The notes: generated by a model from the letters alone, not told the origin. Positions 17,863-26,357 are shown, counted from the first letter of the stretch. The stretch is 64,000 nucleotides of DNA from an alpha proteobacterium L41A (GCA_000335735.1 AMYY01000002.1:151721-215720), one strand, 5' to 3'. Numbers and translations: made by a program.

Positions 17863-17951
17863 AGGATGGCCCTTCCAACAGTGGCAAGGTCAAGTCCGGA
17901 ATTATCACTCCTGCGGCGGCTTGACCTTGCCACTGTTGGAAGCCGGATCGT
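17863..17951. promoter_or_regulatory. Second back-to-back MerR/CueR-type promoter pair
   Basis: A 22-base perfect inverted repeat (17873-17894 and 17920-17941), each arm carrying TTGACC overlapping CCTTGC-N7-GGAAG. Rightward: TTGACC at 17921-17926, dyad 17925-17943. Leftward: TTGACC as the reverse of 17888-17893, with -10 CATCCT near 17863-17868. The layout matches the copA/copZ intergenic region (same arm length, 25- versus 24-base centre), but half sites are CCTTGC instead of CCTTCC, similar to CueR/GolS sites. It faces acetolactate synthase on one side and an HMA protein on the other. No MerR gene is nearby. Confidence 0.8.
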
Positions 17952-17980
17952 GGCTTTCCTGCAAACCCAAGGAGATCGCC

Positions 17981-18181
17981 ATGATCCATCTCAGCATTCC
18001 GAAAATGGCCTGCGGAGGCTGCGCCAGCGGCGTCACGAAAGCCATCCTGGCCCTGGACCCCGAAGCCCGCGTGGACACCTCCACCGAGCGGCGCGAGGTC
18101 ACGGTCGACACCGTTTCTGACGAAGCCCAGGTCCAGGCCGCGCTCGCCGAAGCCGGCTACCCTTCCACACCTGTCGCCTGA
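17981..18181 (+). CDS. Second HMA-domain copper chaperone
   Basis: A 66-residue HMA protein with a Cu(I) loop of the form MACGGC (IPKMACGGCASGVTKAIL). Glycine replaces threonine/serine next to the cysteine, unlike the copy at 5070. AAGGAG precedes the ATG at 17981. It is the first gene rightward of the second CueR-type promoter pair, with pyruvate oxidase 132 bases downstream. GolB-like chaperones lie behind comparable MerR sites in other bacteria, so Cu/Ag/Au buffering is the likely job. Confidence 0.88.
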   Translation: MIHLSIPKMACGGCASGVTKAILALDPEARVDTSTERREVTVDTVSDEAQVQAALAEAGYPSTPVA

Positions 18182-18183
18182 GC

Positions 18184-18260
18184 CGGATCGGGCAGGATCT
18201 CCTCCGCAAGTGAAGAGATCCCGCCTTCCGGGAGGCGGCGTAAGCCCCCCGTCCGATCCG
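18184..18260 (+). other. Structured intergenic RNA candidate before poxB
   Basis: An 8-base-pair outer stem (CGGATCGG 18184-18191 with CCGATCCG 18253-18260) encloses two hairpins: GGATCTC/GAGATCC (18195-18201, 18215-18221) and CCGCCT/AGGCGG (18221-18226, 18233-18238). The two share one base, so they may be adjacent or alternative. It lies between the HMA stop and poxB. It may be an attenuator or a leader RNA for poxB. No known riboswitch consensus was recognised. Confidence 0.35.
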
Positions 18261-18313
18261 GTCGCGGGATCGTCACAAGGTTTGGCCAGGATCGCCAGCC
18301 AGAGGAGTTCGAA

Positions 18314-20038
18314 ATGACCGGAACCGTCGCCGACCTGATCGCCGAAACCCTCGCCGACGCGGGCGTGACCCGCATATGGGGCGTGACCGGCGACAGTCTG
18401 AACGGACTGAATGACAGCCTCCGCCGCATGGGCCGGATCGACTGGATGTCGGTGCGCCATGAGGAAACCGCCGCCTTCGCCGCAGGAGCGGAAGCGGCGA
18501 TCACCGGGGAACTGGCCGTCTGCGCCGGCAGTTGCGGCCCTGGAAACCTGCACCTGATCAACGGCCTGTTCGATTGCAAACGCAACCATGTGCCGGTGCT
18601 CGCCATCGCCGCCCACATTCCTTCCTCCGAGATCGGCCTGAATTATTTTCAGGAGACCCATCCCCAGGAGCTGTTCCGGGAGTGCGCGGATTTCGTCGAA
18701 CTGATTTCGAATCCGGCCCAGCTTCCCGAAATGCTTCACCGCGCCCTGAACGTGGCGATCGGACAGAAGGGCGTCGCCGTTCTCGTGCTGCCGGGCGATG
18801 TGGCGCTGGCCCCCTCGCCGGTATCCGCGACGCCCCGCTATACGGCCCCTCGCCCGCCCCGGATCCTACCCCCCGAGGACGAGATGGATCGCCTGGCCGC
18901 CCTGCTGGACGAAGGCCAGGCCGTCACCATTCTGGCAGGCAGCGGCTGCGCCGGTCATCATGACGCCCTGGTCGAACTGGCCGATCGGCTGAAAGCGCCG
19001 ATCGTCCACGCCTTGCGCGGCAAGGAGCACGTCGAATGGGACAACCCCTTCGACGTGGGCATGACCGGTCTGATCGGCTTCTCGTCCGGCTATCACGCCC
19101 TGATGTCCAGCGACACCGTCCTGATGCTCGGCTCCGATTTCCCGTATCGCGCCTTCTATCCGAAGGAGGCGCGAATCCTTCAGGTTGATCGCGATCCGGG
19201 CGCCCTGGGCCGGCGAGCGCCCCTCACACTGGGTCTCGTCGGCGACGTCGGCGAGACGCTCACGGCGCTCCTGCCCCGGCTGAAGGCGAGACCTGACCGC
19301 GACTTCCTCGACCGGGCCCTGAAGCACTACGCCTCTGCGCGTCAGGCGCTCGACGACCTTGCGACCCCGTCCGCCCGGGGACGCCCGATCCATCCCCAGT
19401 ATCTGACCCGCCGCATCGACGAGATCGCCGCCGGCGACGCCATCTTCACCGCCGATGTCGGCACCCCGACCGTCTGGGCGGCGCGCTATCTGACCATGAA
19501 TGGACAGCGACGCCTGCTCGGCTCCTTCAACCATGGCTCCATGGCCAACGCCATGCTTCAGGGTATCGGCGCCCAGGCGGCGGCGCCCGGACGTCAGGTG
19601 GTCTCCCTGTCCGGAGACGGCGGCTTCACCATGATGATGGGGGATTTCATCACCCTGTCCCAGCTGGACCTGCCGGTAAAGGTGGTCATCTACAACAACA
19701 GTTCCCTGGGCTTCGTGGCCATGGAGATGAAGGCCGGCGGCTATCTGGACACCGGCACCGATCTGGAGAACCCGGACTTCGCCGCCATGGCTCGCGCCAT
19801 GGGGGTGAAGGGCGTGCGTGTAGAGGCGTCGGACGACGTCGATGCCGCGCTCAGGGAAGCCTTCGCCCACCCCGGCCCGGCGCTGGTCGATGTGGTGACG
19901 GCCAGGCAGGAACTGGTGATGCCGCCGAAAATCCAGCTCGAACAGGCCAAGGGCTTCAGCCTCTACATGCTCAAGGCGATCATCAACGGCCGCGGCGACG
20001 AGGTGGTCGAACTGGCCCGCACAAACCTTCGTCGCTAG
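18314..20038 (+). CDS. poxB: Pyruvate dehydrogenase (quinone) / pyruvate oxidase
   Basis: A 574-residue TPP- and FAD-dependent enzyme that decarboxylates pyruvate to acetate and passes electrons to ubiquinone at the membrane. The N-terminus [40 protein letters not shown] is the PoxB pattern. The TPP site is [37 protein letters not shown], and the C-terminal lipid-responsive segment ([29 protein letters not shown]) is present. AGAGGAG precedes the ATG at 18314. Possibly cotranscribed with the HMA gene upstream. Confidence 0.95.
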   Translation: MTGTVADLIAETLADAGVTRIWGVTGDSLNGLNDSLRRMGRIDWMSVRHEETAAFAAGAEAAITGELAVCAGSCGPGNLHLINGLFDCKRNHVPVLAIAAHIPSSEIGLNYFQETHPQELFRECADFVELISNPAQLPEMLHRALNVAIGQKGVAVLVLPGDVALAPSPVSATPRYTAPRPPRILPPEDEMDRLAALLDEGQAVTILAGSGCAGHHDALVELADRLKAPIVHALRGKEHVEWDNPFDVGMTGLIGFSSGYHALMSSDTVLMLGSDFPYRAFYPKEARILQVDRDPGALGRRAPLTLGLVGDVGETLTALLPRLKARPDRDFLDRALKHYASARQALDDLATPSARGRPIHPQYLTRRIDEIAAGDAIFTADVGTPTVWAARYLTMNGQRRLLGSFNHGSMANAMLQGIGAQAAAPGRQVVSLSGDGGFTMMMGDFITLSQLDLPVKVVIYNNSSLGFVAMEMKAGGYLDTGTDLENPDFAAMARAMGVKGVRVEASDDVDAALREAFAHPGPALVDVVTARQELVMPPKIQLEQAKGFSLYMLKAIINGRGDEVVELARTNLRR

Positions 20039-20060
20039 GCTCCGCCTGATCATCCTGGCC

Positions 20061-20088
20061 GGCGGCGGGTCCGCGGGTTGCCGCCGCC
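20061..20088 (+). terminator. GC-rich hairpin after poxB
   Basis: GGCGGCGG (20061-20068) pairs with CCGCCGCC (20081-20088) around a 12-base loop, 23 bases after the poxB stop. No T tract follows, so function as a terminator is uncertain. Confidence 0.3.
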
Positions 20089-20200
20089 CTGCTCCACGCT
20101 AGAGTGAGGCGCGGCGCCGTCCTGAGACCGCGTCTCCAAAAGGGGAATCGATCTTGCTCGGCGACACCTGCACGACGACGGCCTTCGCCGTTCCCACCGA

Positions 20201-20953
20201 ATGAAACTGCTGCGTCTTTCCACCCAGCTTCACAAATGGATCGCGCTCCTGGTAGGACTGCAGATCCTGTTCTGGGTCGGCGGCGGTCTGGTCATGACCG
20301 CTATTCCGATCGAGACCGTCCGCGGCGAGCACAGGGTCCGGACCGCACCGCCCCAGGCGCTGGACCTGACCCGTGTGCGGGCGCTTGATGAGATCGTCGC
20401 CGAGCGCAGGCTGACACCGACGCGAGCCGAACTGAAGTCGACCCCCCGCGGTCAGGCCTGGGTGCTGACGCTTCCCGCAGGCGCGCCGGTCATTCTGGAG
20501 GCTCGCACGGGCCGACCCTTCGCGCCGCTGGAGGCGGACGAAGCCCGCCGACTGGCGGCGACGCTCTATCGCGGCGAGGCCAGGGCCGGCGCCGCCAGAC
20601 GTCTGGACGACGCCAGCGCCGAGACCGGCCGAGAAGGTCCGCTTTGGCGGGTCGAGTTCGAAGACCGCGAAAGAACCCGCTTCTATGTCTCGCCAGACAC
20701 CGGAGAGGTTGTCACGCGCCGGTCCGGAATCTGGCGGCTCTACGACTTCTTCTGGCGCCTGCACATCCTGGATTTCAAGACGGGCGAGAACTTCAATCAC
20801 CCGCTGCTCATCGTCGCCAGCGGCCTCTCTCTCGTAGTGGTTCTGTCCGGCGTCGTCCTGCTCTGGATCCGGCTGGAACGGGATCTGATACAGTGGCGCG
20901 CCCGCCGCGGCGCGAAGCCGCGTCGGGCGCGCGGCCGGCTCAGCGAACCGTAA
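20201..20953 (+). CDS. PepSY domain membrane protein
   Basis: A 250-residue protein with a TM helix at each end (LHKWIALLVGLQILFWVGGGLVM near residues 12-33 and LLIVASGLSLVVVLSGVVLLWIRL near 205-228) and a periplasmic PepSY-type region (FEDRERTRFYVSPDTGEVVTRRSGIWRLYDFFWRLHILDF). PepSY-TM proteins commonly accompany metal (iron, copper) uptake or reduction genes. This one converges on copC, overlapping its end by 14 bases. The precise role is unknown. Confidence 0.8.
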   Translation: MKLLRLSTQLHKWIALLVGLQILFWVGGGLVMTAIPIETVRGEHRVRTAPPQALDLTRVRALDEIVAERRLTPTRAELKSTPRGQAWVLTLPAGAPVILEARTGRPFAPLEADEARRLAATLYRGEARAGAARRLDDASAETGREGPLWRVEFEDRERTRFYVSPDTGEVVTRRSGIWRLYDFFWRLHILDFKTGENFNHPLLIVASGLSLVVVLSGVVLLWIRLERDLIQWRARRGAKPRRARGRLSEP

Positions 20954-21299
20954 AGGCGACGGCGCCGGTCATCCGGTGACCGTCCGAGGACGCGATGCGC
21001 CAGTTGATGGTGTAGGCGCCCGCCCCCAGCGTGCGCCCGGGCGCGCCCGAGACGGTCTTGCCGTCCTCCGACACGCGCGTGCGCACCGGGATCACCTCCC
21101 CTGCGGCGTTCGTCAGATCGAACCCGGAGAAGGCCGGAGCCACCCGCTCGCTGAAGGTTAGTGAGATCGCGCGCGGCGCGGCGACTACGGCGTTTGCGGC
21201 GGGATCGGATCGCATCAGGCGGGCGTGGGCCTCGGCGGTGACGGCCGAGACTGAAAGGATCGCCACGCTCAGGGCGGCGACGGTGAAAGGGGCGCGCAT
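20940..21299 (-). CDS. copC: Periplasmic copper-binding protein CopC
   Basis: A 119-residue secreted protein. The signal peptide ends in VTAEA|HARL, leaving the N-terminal His that is the Cu(II) ligand in CopC proteins. The second His is in SSDGHRMTGAVAFTV, and the beta-sandwich pattern (AHARLMRSDPAANAVVAAPRAISLTFSERVAP) is clear. The ATG at 21299 has GGAG 10 bases upstream. The GTG at 21314 is discounted. It is the last gene of the leftward copper cluster and binds copper in the periplasm for the CopA/B/D system. Confidence 0.93.
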   Translation of the reverse strand: MRAPFTVAALSVAILSVSAVTAEAHARLMRSDPAANAVVAAPRAISLTFSERVAPAFSGFDLTNAAGEVIPVRTRVSEDGKTVSGAPGRTLGAGAYTINWRIASSDGHRMTGAVAFTVR

Positions 21300-21336
21300 C
21301 AAGGCAGTCTCCACTCGGGAAAGGTTTCGAACAGCG

Positions 21337-21367
21337 GCGATGACGCCGGGGCGTCCGGCGTCATCGC
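21337..21367 (-). other. Intercistronic hairpin between the two copC-type genes
   Basis: An 11-base-pair stem (GCGATGACGCC with GGCGTCATCGC) has a 9-base loop, just downstream of the copC-like stop and upstream of copC. There is no T tract on the leftward strand. It may protect the upstream mRNA or reduce readthrough into copC. Confidence 0.4.
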
Positions 21368-21379
21368 TCGCCCCGGCGG

Positions 21380-21778
21380 TCAGTGGACCATGAAGCGGAC
21401 TGTTCCGCTCATGCTGTGTCCATCGGCGCCCTGGGCGGTCCAGGCGAGAGTGTAGTTACCCGGCGCGAGACGCGGCAGGGCCGTCGACACACGGGTGGTG
21501 GCGGCCGCCGCGGCTACGGGGGCCTGGATCGCCGGTCGCCCCTGCGGCGTGATCGTGACGGTCCGCAAGGTCATGGGATGCGGGAAGGTCGCCGAAAACC
21601 GCTCCGGAGACCCGTTCAGCATCGCGCCGTCCGACGGGGCGGTGACCACGCCGGTCTGGGCCTGGGCCCCGGCGGCCGGAGCGTGGGCGCCATGGCCGGC
21701 GTGACCCTGTTGCTGGGCCAGAGCCGGCGAGGCGACGAGTGCGGCCGCAGCAGCGGCGAGCAGGATGGATTTGCGCAT
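21380..21778 (-). CDS. CopC-domain protein with His-rich linker
   Basis: A 132-residue exported protein with signal peptide MRKSILLAAAAAALVASPALAQ, then a His/Gly/Ala linker (QGHAGHGAHAPAAG) and a CopC-like beta-sandwich ending in GADGHSMSGTVRFMVH, parallel to the end of CopC. AAGGAG precedes the ATG at 21778. It lies 13 bases after copB and is cotranscribed with it. It probably acts as a periplasmic copper carrier. The canonical N-terminal His ligand of mature CopC is not obvious, so the metal site may differ. Confidence 0.82.
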   Translation of the reverse strand: MRKSILLAAAAAALVASPALAQQQGHAGHGAHAPAAGAQAQTGVVTAPSDGAMLNGSPERFSATFPHPMTLRTVTITPQGRPAIQAPVAAAAATTRVSTALPRLAPGNYTLAWTAQGADGHSMSGTVRFMVH

Positions 21779-21791
21779 GTCTTTTATCTCC

Positions 21792-22988
21792 TTAGAACCA
21801 CGCACGCACACCGACGACGACCCGGGTGTGCTCGGGCTCCCCGCCCAGAGCGCGAGTCAGGTCGGCGGTGCCGCCCAGATCGCTGCTCCATTCGACCCCG
21901 ACATAGGGGGCGAATTCCTTTTTGAACTCATAGCGAAGGCGCATCCCGGCCGAGACATGGGTCAGGCCCGACGCCAGCCTCAGCTCCGGGATATCCGAGG
22001 CCGAAGCCTCGATCTCCAGACGCGGCTGCAGGATCAGCTTCTGGGTGATGCGCTGGTCGTACTCAGCCTCGAGCCGCGCGGTCAGGTCGCCCTCCGTGGA
22101 GAGAAAGGCGGCGCCGTCGACCTCGAACCAGTAGGGCGCCAATCCCTGCACGCCGAGCACCAGATGGGTCCTGTCCGCTCCGTCCTCGCCGAAATCCTGG
22201 CGCACGCCGGCCTGAACGTCCCAGAACGGCGCGAAGGCGCGGCTGTACAGCGCCTGCACCTCCCCTTCGACCTGACCATCGAAGTCGCCGCCGCCCTCTG
22301 ACTTCCACCAGAACCGGTTGATGTCCCCGCCGGACCAGCCGCCCACGTCCCAGACCCAGGTGTCCGCCCCGTCACCGAAGCCCGCCTCGAGCCGGTCGAT
22401 GATAACGGCCGTGGTGCGCATGTCGCCGTTCTCCCGCACGAGGATCTCCCGGGCGCTCGCCATCGCGGCTTCGCCGAAGATGGCGTCTGCCGCATGTCGC
22501 GGGCCAGACAGCGCTGCGGGCGGCGGCGGCGGGACAGGAGGACGGCCGGCGTCGTTCGCGCTGGTCGGCACGTCCGGCGGCCCCATGGCGCCCATTCCGC
22601 TCATGTCATGACCCGCGTGCGGATCGCCGGGCTGCGACGGCATCGCGCCCATGTCATGGCCGGCATAGGGATCGGCAGGGTCCTGGCCCGAACCCATGTC
22701 ATGGCCCGCATGCGGATCCTCCGCCTGCACGGGCGTCGTTCCCATGTCGTGACCCGCGTGCGGATCGACGTCGGGCGATTGCGACGACGGAGGCATGCCG
22801 CGCCCCATGTCATGGCCGGCGTGCGGATCGTCTGCGGACGGCGCGGTGGTCGGACCGGATGTCTGAACGGGTGTCGGGGCCGATGCCCGGGCCGGCGCCT
22901 GCGCGGGACGATGCTGGCCGTGGTCCTGGGCCGTCGCGGTTCCGGCGGCGGCCATCAGCGGCAGAAGGCAGATCGCGAGCCGGATCAT
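21792..22988 (-). CDS. copB: Outer-membrane copper resistance protein CopB/PcoB
   Basis: A 398-residue protein with a signal peptide (MIRLAICLLPLMAAAGTATA), a His/Met-rich region of about 110 residues and the C-terminal PcoB outer-membrane domain (WVWDVGGWSGGDINRFWWKSEGG through VGVRAWF). The N-terminal region has five copies of a DPHAGHDMG-like unit, which give a string of potential copper sites. The terminal Phe fits an outer-membrane beta-barrel. The start ATG overlaps the multicopper-oxidase stop, so the two are translationally coupled. Confidence 0.93.
   Translation of the reverse strand: MIRLAICLLPLMAAAGTATAQDHGQHRPAQAPARASAPTPVQTSGPTTAPSADDPHAGHDMGRGMPPSSQSPDVDPHAGHDMGTTPVQAEDPHAGHDMGSGQDPADPYAGHDMGAMPSQPGDPHAGHDMSGMGAMGPPDVPTSANDAGRPPVPPPPPAALSGPRHAADAIFGEAAMASAREILVRENGDMRTTAVIIDRLEAGFGDGADTWVWDVGGWSGGDINRFWWKSEGGGDFDGQVEGEVQALYSRAFAPFWDVQAGVRQDFGEDGADRTHLVLGVQGLAPYWFEVDGAAFLSTEGDLTARLEAEYDQRITQKLILQPRLEIEASASDIPELRLASGLTHVSAGMRLRYEFKKEFAPYVGVEWSSDLGGTADLTRALGGEPEHTRVVVGVRAWF
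22600..22830 (-). repeat. Fivefold DPHAGHDMG-type coding repeat in copB
   Basis: Five units (DPHAGHDMG three times, DPYAGHDMG and DPHAGHDMS) are spaced about 40-65 bases apart within copB. Each gives a His-x3-His-x-Met cluster. Spacing sequences are Pro/Ser/Gln-rich and variable, which is what repeat expansion and contraction would leave. Confidence 0.8.
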
Positions 22989-24787
22989 GCGGCGTCTCCA
23001 TCGAGGGGCCGCACGGTGACGACGTTGAACATGCCGGCATGCATGTGCATCAGCATGTGGCAGTGGAAGGCCCAGTCTCCTGGCGCATCGGCGGTCAGGT
23101 CGAAGGTGACCTTGGAACCGGGCGCCACATTGACGGTGTGCTTCAGCGGCTGGTGCCCGTCCGGACCGCCCGTCACCAGTTCGAAGAAGTGGCCATGCAG
23201 GTGAATCGGGTGGGACATCATGGTGTCGTTCACCAGGGTCACCCGGACGCGCTCGTCGCGCTCGAAGCGGATGGGCTCGACCAGTTCTGAGAACTTGCGA
23301 CCGTCGAAGCCCCACATAAACCGCTCCATGTTGCCCGTCAGGTGGATCTCCATCGCACGCGCCGGGGGGCGCTGGTCCTTGTTCGGCGTCAACGACACCA
23401 GGTCGGTGTAGACCAGCACTCGGTGTGGTTCATTCTCGAGCCCCATGGGGCGTTCGCCCAGCCGGTTGGCCGGCGAGGGCGCGACCATGTCCACCCCGAC
23501 GCCGACCGCCATGTTGGCCGGCGCGTTGTCCGGGTTGCGCATGTCATGGCTCATGCCGCCGTGATCCATGGGCGCGGCCTGTGCGCCCGGCGCCATGGCG
23601 GAATGGTCCATCCCACTCATGTCCATCCCGCTGTGGTCCATCCCGGCCATCCCGCCATGATCCATTCCGGCCATGCCCCCCATGCCCATGTCGCGCATGG
23701 TCAGGGTCGGGACCTGCCGTAGCGGCGGAACCTCCGCCGTCATGCCCATCCTGGGCGCCAGGGTCGCACGCCCCATGCCAGAGCGATCCACCGCCTCGGA
23801 GACGATGGTGTAGGCGCGATCCTCGGTCGGCTGGACGATGACATCATAGGTTTCAGCCACGGAGATCTGGAACTCGTCGGTCTCGACCGGCCGCACATTC
23901 TCGCCGTCGGCATTGACCACGGTCATGGCCAGCCCTGGAATGCGGACGTTGAAGATGGTCATGGCCGAAGCGTTGATGACGCGAAGGCGGACCCGCTCGC
24001 CAGGTTGGAACAGGCCGGTCCAGTTCTCCTGCGGGCCATGGCCGTTGACCAGATAGGTATAGGTTGTTCCGGTCACATCGGAGATGTCTCTGGGGTCCAT
24101 TCGCATGGAGCCCCACATCCTGCGGTCCGCGAGGCTCACGCCATCCGCTCCCGACAGCAGACCCGAAAGCGTGGTGCGTTGCTGGTTGAAGTAGCCGGGA
24201 CTCTTCTTCAGCTTCTCCAGAATCTCGTGCGGGTGCATGAAGCTCCAGTCCGACAGGACCAGCACATGTTCGCGGTCATAGGCGACCGGGTCGCCGCCGG
24301 CGGGATCGATGATCAGAGGCCCGTAGTGACCCATCGCTTCCTGAAGGCCGGAGTGCGAATGGTACCAGTAGGTCCCCGACTGGATCACCGGGAATTCGTA
24401 GACGAAGGTTTCCCGAGGGCGGATCCCGGGGAAACTGATACCCGGCACGCCGTCCATCTGGAACGGCAGGAGGAGGCCGTGCCAATGGATGGACGTATCT
24501 TCATCCAGGGTGTTGGTCACCATGAGACGAACGTTCTGCCCTTCGCGAAGGCGCACCAGAGGCGCCGGAAGGGTCCCGTTGACCGTGACGGCATGGCCGG
24601 TCCGGCCGCCGACGGTGAACGGCGAGTGTCCGACGCTCAGACGAACTTCGGGCCCCTCCACAGTAGGCAAGGCGGGCGCCAGTCCGCGCGAGCCCGTCTG
24701 GGCCCATGCGGGGAGCAACCCCTGCGCCGCCCACAGACCCGCGGCGCCCGCTGCGCCGCCGAAAAGGGCTCGTCGATGAAGCCTCAT
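22985..24787 (-). CDS. Copper-resistance multicopper oxidase CopA/PcoA
   Basis: A 600-residue periplasmic oxidase that oxidises Cu(I). The Tat signal is MRLHRRALFGGAAGAAGLW. Type 1/2/3 copper ligands are visible in HWHGLLLP (near residue 101), YWYHSHSG, HPIHLHGHFFEL and HCHMLMHMHAGM near the C-terminus. A Met/His-rich insert (GMGGMAGMDHGGMAGMDHSGM type) lies about residues 365-410, as in PcoA/CopA. It precedes and overlaps copB. The ECF-type promoter at 24832-24860 lies 45 bases upstream. Not to be confused with the P-type ATPase copA at 2406. Confidence 0.94.
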   Translation of the reverse strand: MRLHRRALFGGAAGAAGLWAAQGLLPAWAQTGSRGLAPALPTVEGPEVRLSVGHSPFTVGGRTGHAVTVNGTLPAPLVRLREGQNVRLMVTNTLDEDTSIHWHGLLLPFQMDGVPGISFPGIRPRETFVYEFPVIQSGTYWYHSHSGLQEAMGHYGPLIIDPAGGDPVAYDREHVLVLSDWSFMHPHEILEKLKKSPGYFNQQRTTLSGLLSGADGVSLADRRMWGSMRMDPRDISDVTGTTYTYLVNGHGPQENWTGLFQPGERVRLRVINASAMTIFNVRIPGLAMTVVNADGENVRPVETDEFQISVAETYDVIVQPTEDRAYTIVSEAVDRSGMGRATLAPRMGMTAEVPPLRQVPTLTMRDMGMGGMAGMDHGGMAGMDHSGMDMSGMDHSAMAPGAQAAPMDHGGMSHDMRNPDNAPANMAVGVGVDMVAPSPANRLGERPMGLENEPHRVLVYTDLVSLTPNKDQRPPARAMEIHLTGNMERFMWGFDGRKFSELVEPIRFERDERVRVTLVNDTMMSHPIHLHGHFFELVTGGPDGHQPLKHTVNVAPGSKVTFDLTADAPGDWAFHCHMLMHMHAGMFNVVTVRPLDGDAA

Positions 24788-24831
24788 GCTCTACTCCGCC
24801 AGGGTGTGCCCGCCGCGCGGGCCTTCTCAGG

Positions 24832-24860
24832 GATTTACGCACGGGACGGCGCTCCCCCTC
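24832..24860 (-). promoter_or_regulatory. ECF sigma promoter of the multicopper oxidase-copB operon
   Basis: Read leftward: -35 GAGGGG (24860-24855), 15 bases, -10 CGTAAATC (24839-24832), 45 bases from the oxidase start codon. The -35, spacing and -10 are the same as at 26228-26256 and nearly the same as at 27336-27364. It is probably recognised by the CnrH-like sigma factor encoded next door. Confidence 0.68.
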
Positions 24861-24926
24861 GCGACAGGGCGCCGCAGCTCTCACATCCGCTATCGGACCC
24901 TGCCGCCCCGACGCGCGCGCCCGCGC

Positions 24927-25487
24927 TCAGGCCTCCCGAAGCGGGGCCAGGGTGTTTGCGAGCGACCGCCGCGCCCTCGCCACCCGGGTTTCCACCGTCT
25001 TGACCGAAACGCCCAAAATCGCCGCGACCTCAGCCTGACTGAGGTCCTCCATCGTCGTCAGCAGAAGCGGCTCCTTCAGCTTCGTCGGCAGGTCGACGAC
25101 CGCGCGGTCCAGCGCCCGCAGGAGCGCTTGCGCCGCGACCTGATCGTCCGGCGCCGGGTCCTTTCCCTCGACCCGCATGGCCTCGAGGCCATCGAGCGGC
25201 GTGGCGTTCACCAGCCAACGCCGAACCTGACGGCGTCGGCTCCAGTCCCGGCATTTGTTGATGGCGATGGTCCGCAGCCAGGCCGCGAAGGGGCGTGAGG
25301 GATCGTAGCGCCGAATCGCCAGCCACGCCGCCGCATAGGCGTCCTGGATCAGGTCGTAGGCCTCTTCAGCATCGCCAACATAGCGGCGCACGAAGCGGTA
25401 AAGGTCGTCCTTTGTCGTCTGCATGAGACGCCCGAATGCTTCCGGATCGCCGGTGGCGGCGCGGGTTTCGAGGCTCTCAGGGGTCAC
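24927..25487 (-). CDS. ECF RNA polymerase sigma factor (CnrH-like)
   Basis: A 186-residue sigma factor with region 2 (DDLYRFVRRYVGDAEEAYDLIQDAYAAAWLAIRRYDPSRPFAAWLRTIAINKCRDWSRRR) and region 4 (LPTKLKEPLLLTTMEDLSQAEVAAILGVSVKTVETRVARARRSL). It starts with GTG at 25487, 6 bases after the sensor gene. Together with the CnrX-like sensor and CnrY-like membrane protein upstream it forms a metal-responsive sigma/anti-sigma module of the cnrYXH type. Three matching promoters in the cop cluster are its probable targets, including its own operon. Confidence 0.9.
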   Translation of the reverse strand: MTPESLETRAATGDPEAFGRLMQTTKDDLYRFVRRYVGDAEEAYDLIQDAYAAAWLAIRRYDPSRPFAAWLRTIAINKCRDWSRRRQVRRWLVNATPLDGLEAMRVEGKDPAPDDQVAAQALLRALDRAVVDLPTKLKEPLLLTTMEDLSQAEVAAILGVSVKTVETRVARARRSLANTLAPLREA

Positions 25488-25493
25488 CGAGGC

Positions 25494-25937
25494 TCACGCG
25501 CCCTCGGCGAGAAGCGCGGCGACCAGCTTCTCGTCGAACCGGTCCGCCTGGGCCGGCGTCATCACCGTCCTCATCTCGAAGATGTGCGCGATGGTCGCCT
25601 GCTGCAGCTCGCCCATGGCGTCATGGAAATGATCGACGGCCGGCTGCACGACGCTCGCATCGCCATCGCTGGCGGAAATGGCGGCCGCCAGTTCCCGGTT
25701 GGCGGCCTGGACGCGCGCCTCGAGCTCGACGCGCCGGGGCGCGAAGCGCGTCTCTATGGCTTCTATGCGGACGCGCTGATCGGCGTCGAGCGCCAGATCG
25801 CGGTGAACGATCGCATGCAGGGACGGCGGCGCCTCCCGCTTCAGAACCCAGGTCGCGCCGCCCCAGGCCCCCGCGCCGCTGGCAATCAGCGCCAGGACCA
25901 CGGTGATGGCGACCGACTTCCAGCCCATCGACATCAC
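25494..25937 (-). CDS. Periplasmic heavy-metal sensor (CnrX/ZraP-like)
   Basis: A 147-residue protein with one N-terminal TM anchor (VAITVVLALIASGAGAWGGATWVL) and a helical periplasmic part. The segment LHAIVHRDLALDADQRVRIEAIETRFAPRRVELEARV matches the CnrX/ZraP helical hairpin, with His residues in the position of the CnrX metal ligands, and a further His-rich region is HFHDAMGELQQATIAHIFEM. The start (GTG 25937 or ATG 25934) overlaps the upstream stop. It should detect periplasmic metal, here most likely copper, and signal through the small membrane protein to the sigma factor. Confidence 0.83.
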   Translation of the reverse strand: MMSMGWKSVAITVVLALIASGAGAWGGATWVLKREAPPSLHAIVHRDLALDADQRVRIEAIETRFAPRRVELEARVQAANRELAAAISASDGDASVVQPAVDHFHDAMGELQQATIAHIFEMRTVMTPAQADRFDEKLVAALLAEGA

Positions 25938-26197
25938 CGGCCCTCCAGCCGCGCGAGAGGCGATGCCGCCCCCATGCCGAACACCGCCATCTCCGAGGGC
26001 TCCGCGTGCGCCAGACTGGCGCCGACGCCGCCGTTGACGAGCCCCAGGCCGAGCGCAAGCGCCACGGCGACGCCGCGCAGCCGTCCGCCGGCCCGGCTGG
26101 TCTCAAGACTTCGCACGCGTCGCCAGACCTGTCCTTCCAGGTCCTCCAGCGAGGCCCCGCCGCCGTCCATACGCAACAGTCGATCCAGATCGTCCAT
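25934..26197 (-). CDS. Small membrane anti-sigma factor (CnrY-like)
   Basis: An 87-residue protein with a short cytoplasmic N-terminus (MDDLDRLLRMDGGGASLEDLEGQVWRRVRSLE), one TM segment (VAVALALGLGLVNGGVGASLAHA) and a small periplasmic tail. Size, topology and position as first gene ahead of the CnrX-like sensor and ECF sigma factor match CnrY, a minimal anti-sigma that holds the sigma at the membrane. Sequence identity to known CnrY is not obvious, so the call rests on context and topology. Promoter at 26228-26256. Confidence 0.72.
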   Translation of the reverse strand: MDDLDRLLRMDGGGASLEDLEGQVWRRVRSLETSRAGGRLRGVAVALALGLGLVNGGVGASLAHAEPSEMAVFGMGAASPLARLEGR

Positions 26198-26227
26198 TTG
26201 CCTTGCCTTTCCACGCCCCTCGCCACT

Positions 26228-26256
26228 GATTTACGCGGCGCCGCGCCAATCCCCTT
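26228..26256 (-). promoter_or_regulatory. ECF sigma promoter of the cnrYXH-like module
   Basis: Read leftward: -35 AAGGGG (26256-26251), 15 bases, -10 CGTAAATC (26235-26228), 30 bases before the anti-sigma start codon. It is identical in its -10 and spacing to the promoter of the multicopper oxidase, which supports autoregulation. Confidence 0.68.
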
Positions 26257-26357
26257 GAAATCCGCCCGCCTTGCGACCTTACGCGCGACATCGCGCCCTG
26301 ACACCCTCCGCATCACGGATACCGCGACGGGCGGGAGCCCGGCGAGATCCTACTCCT

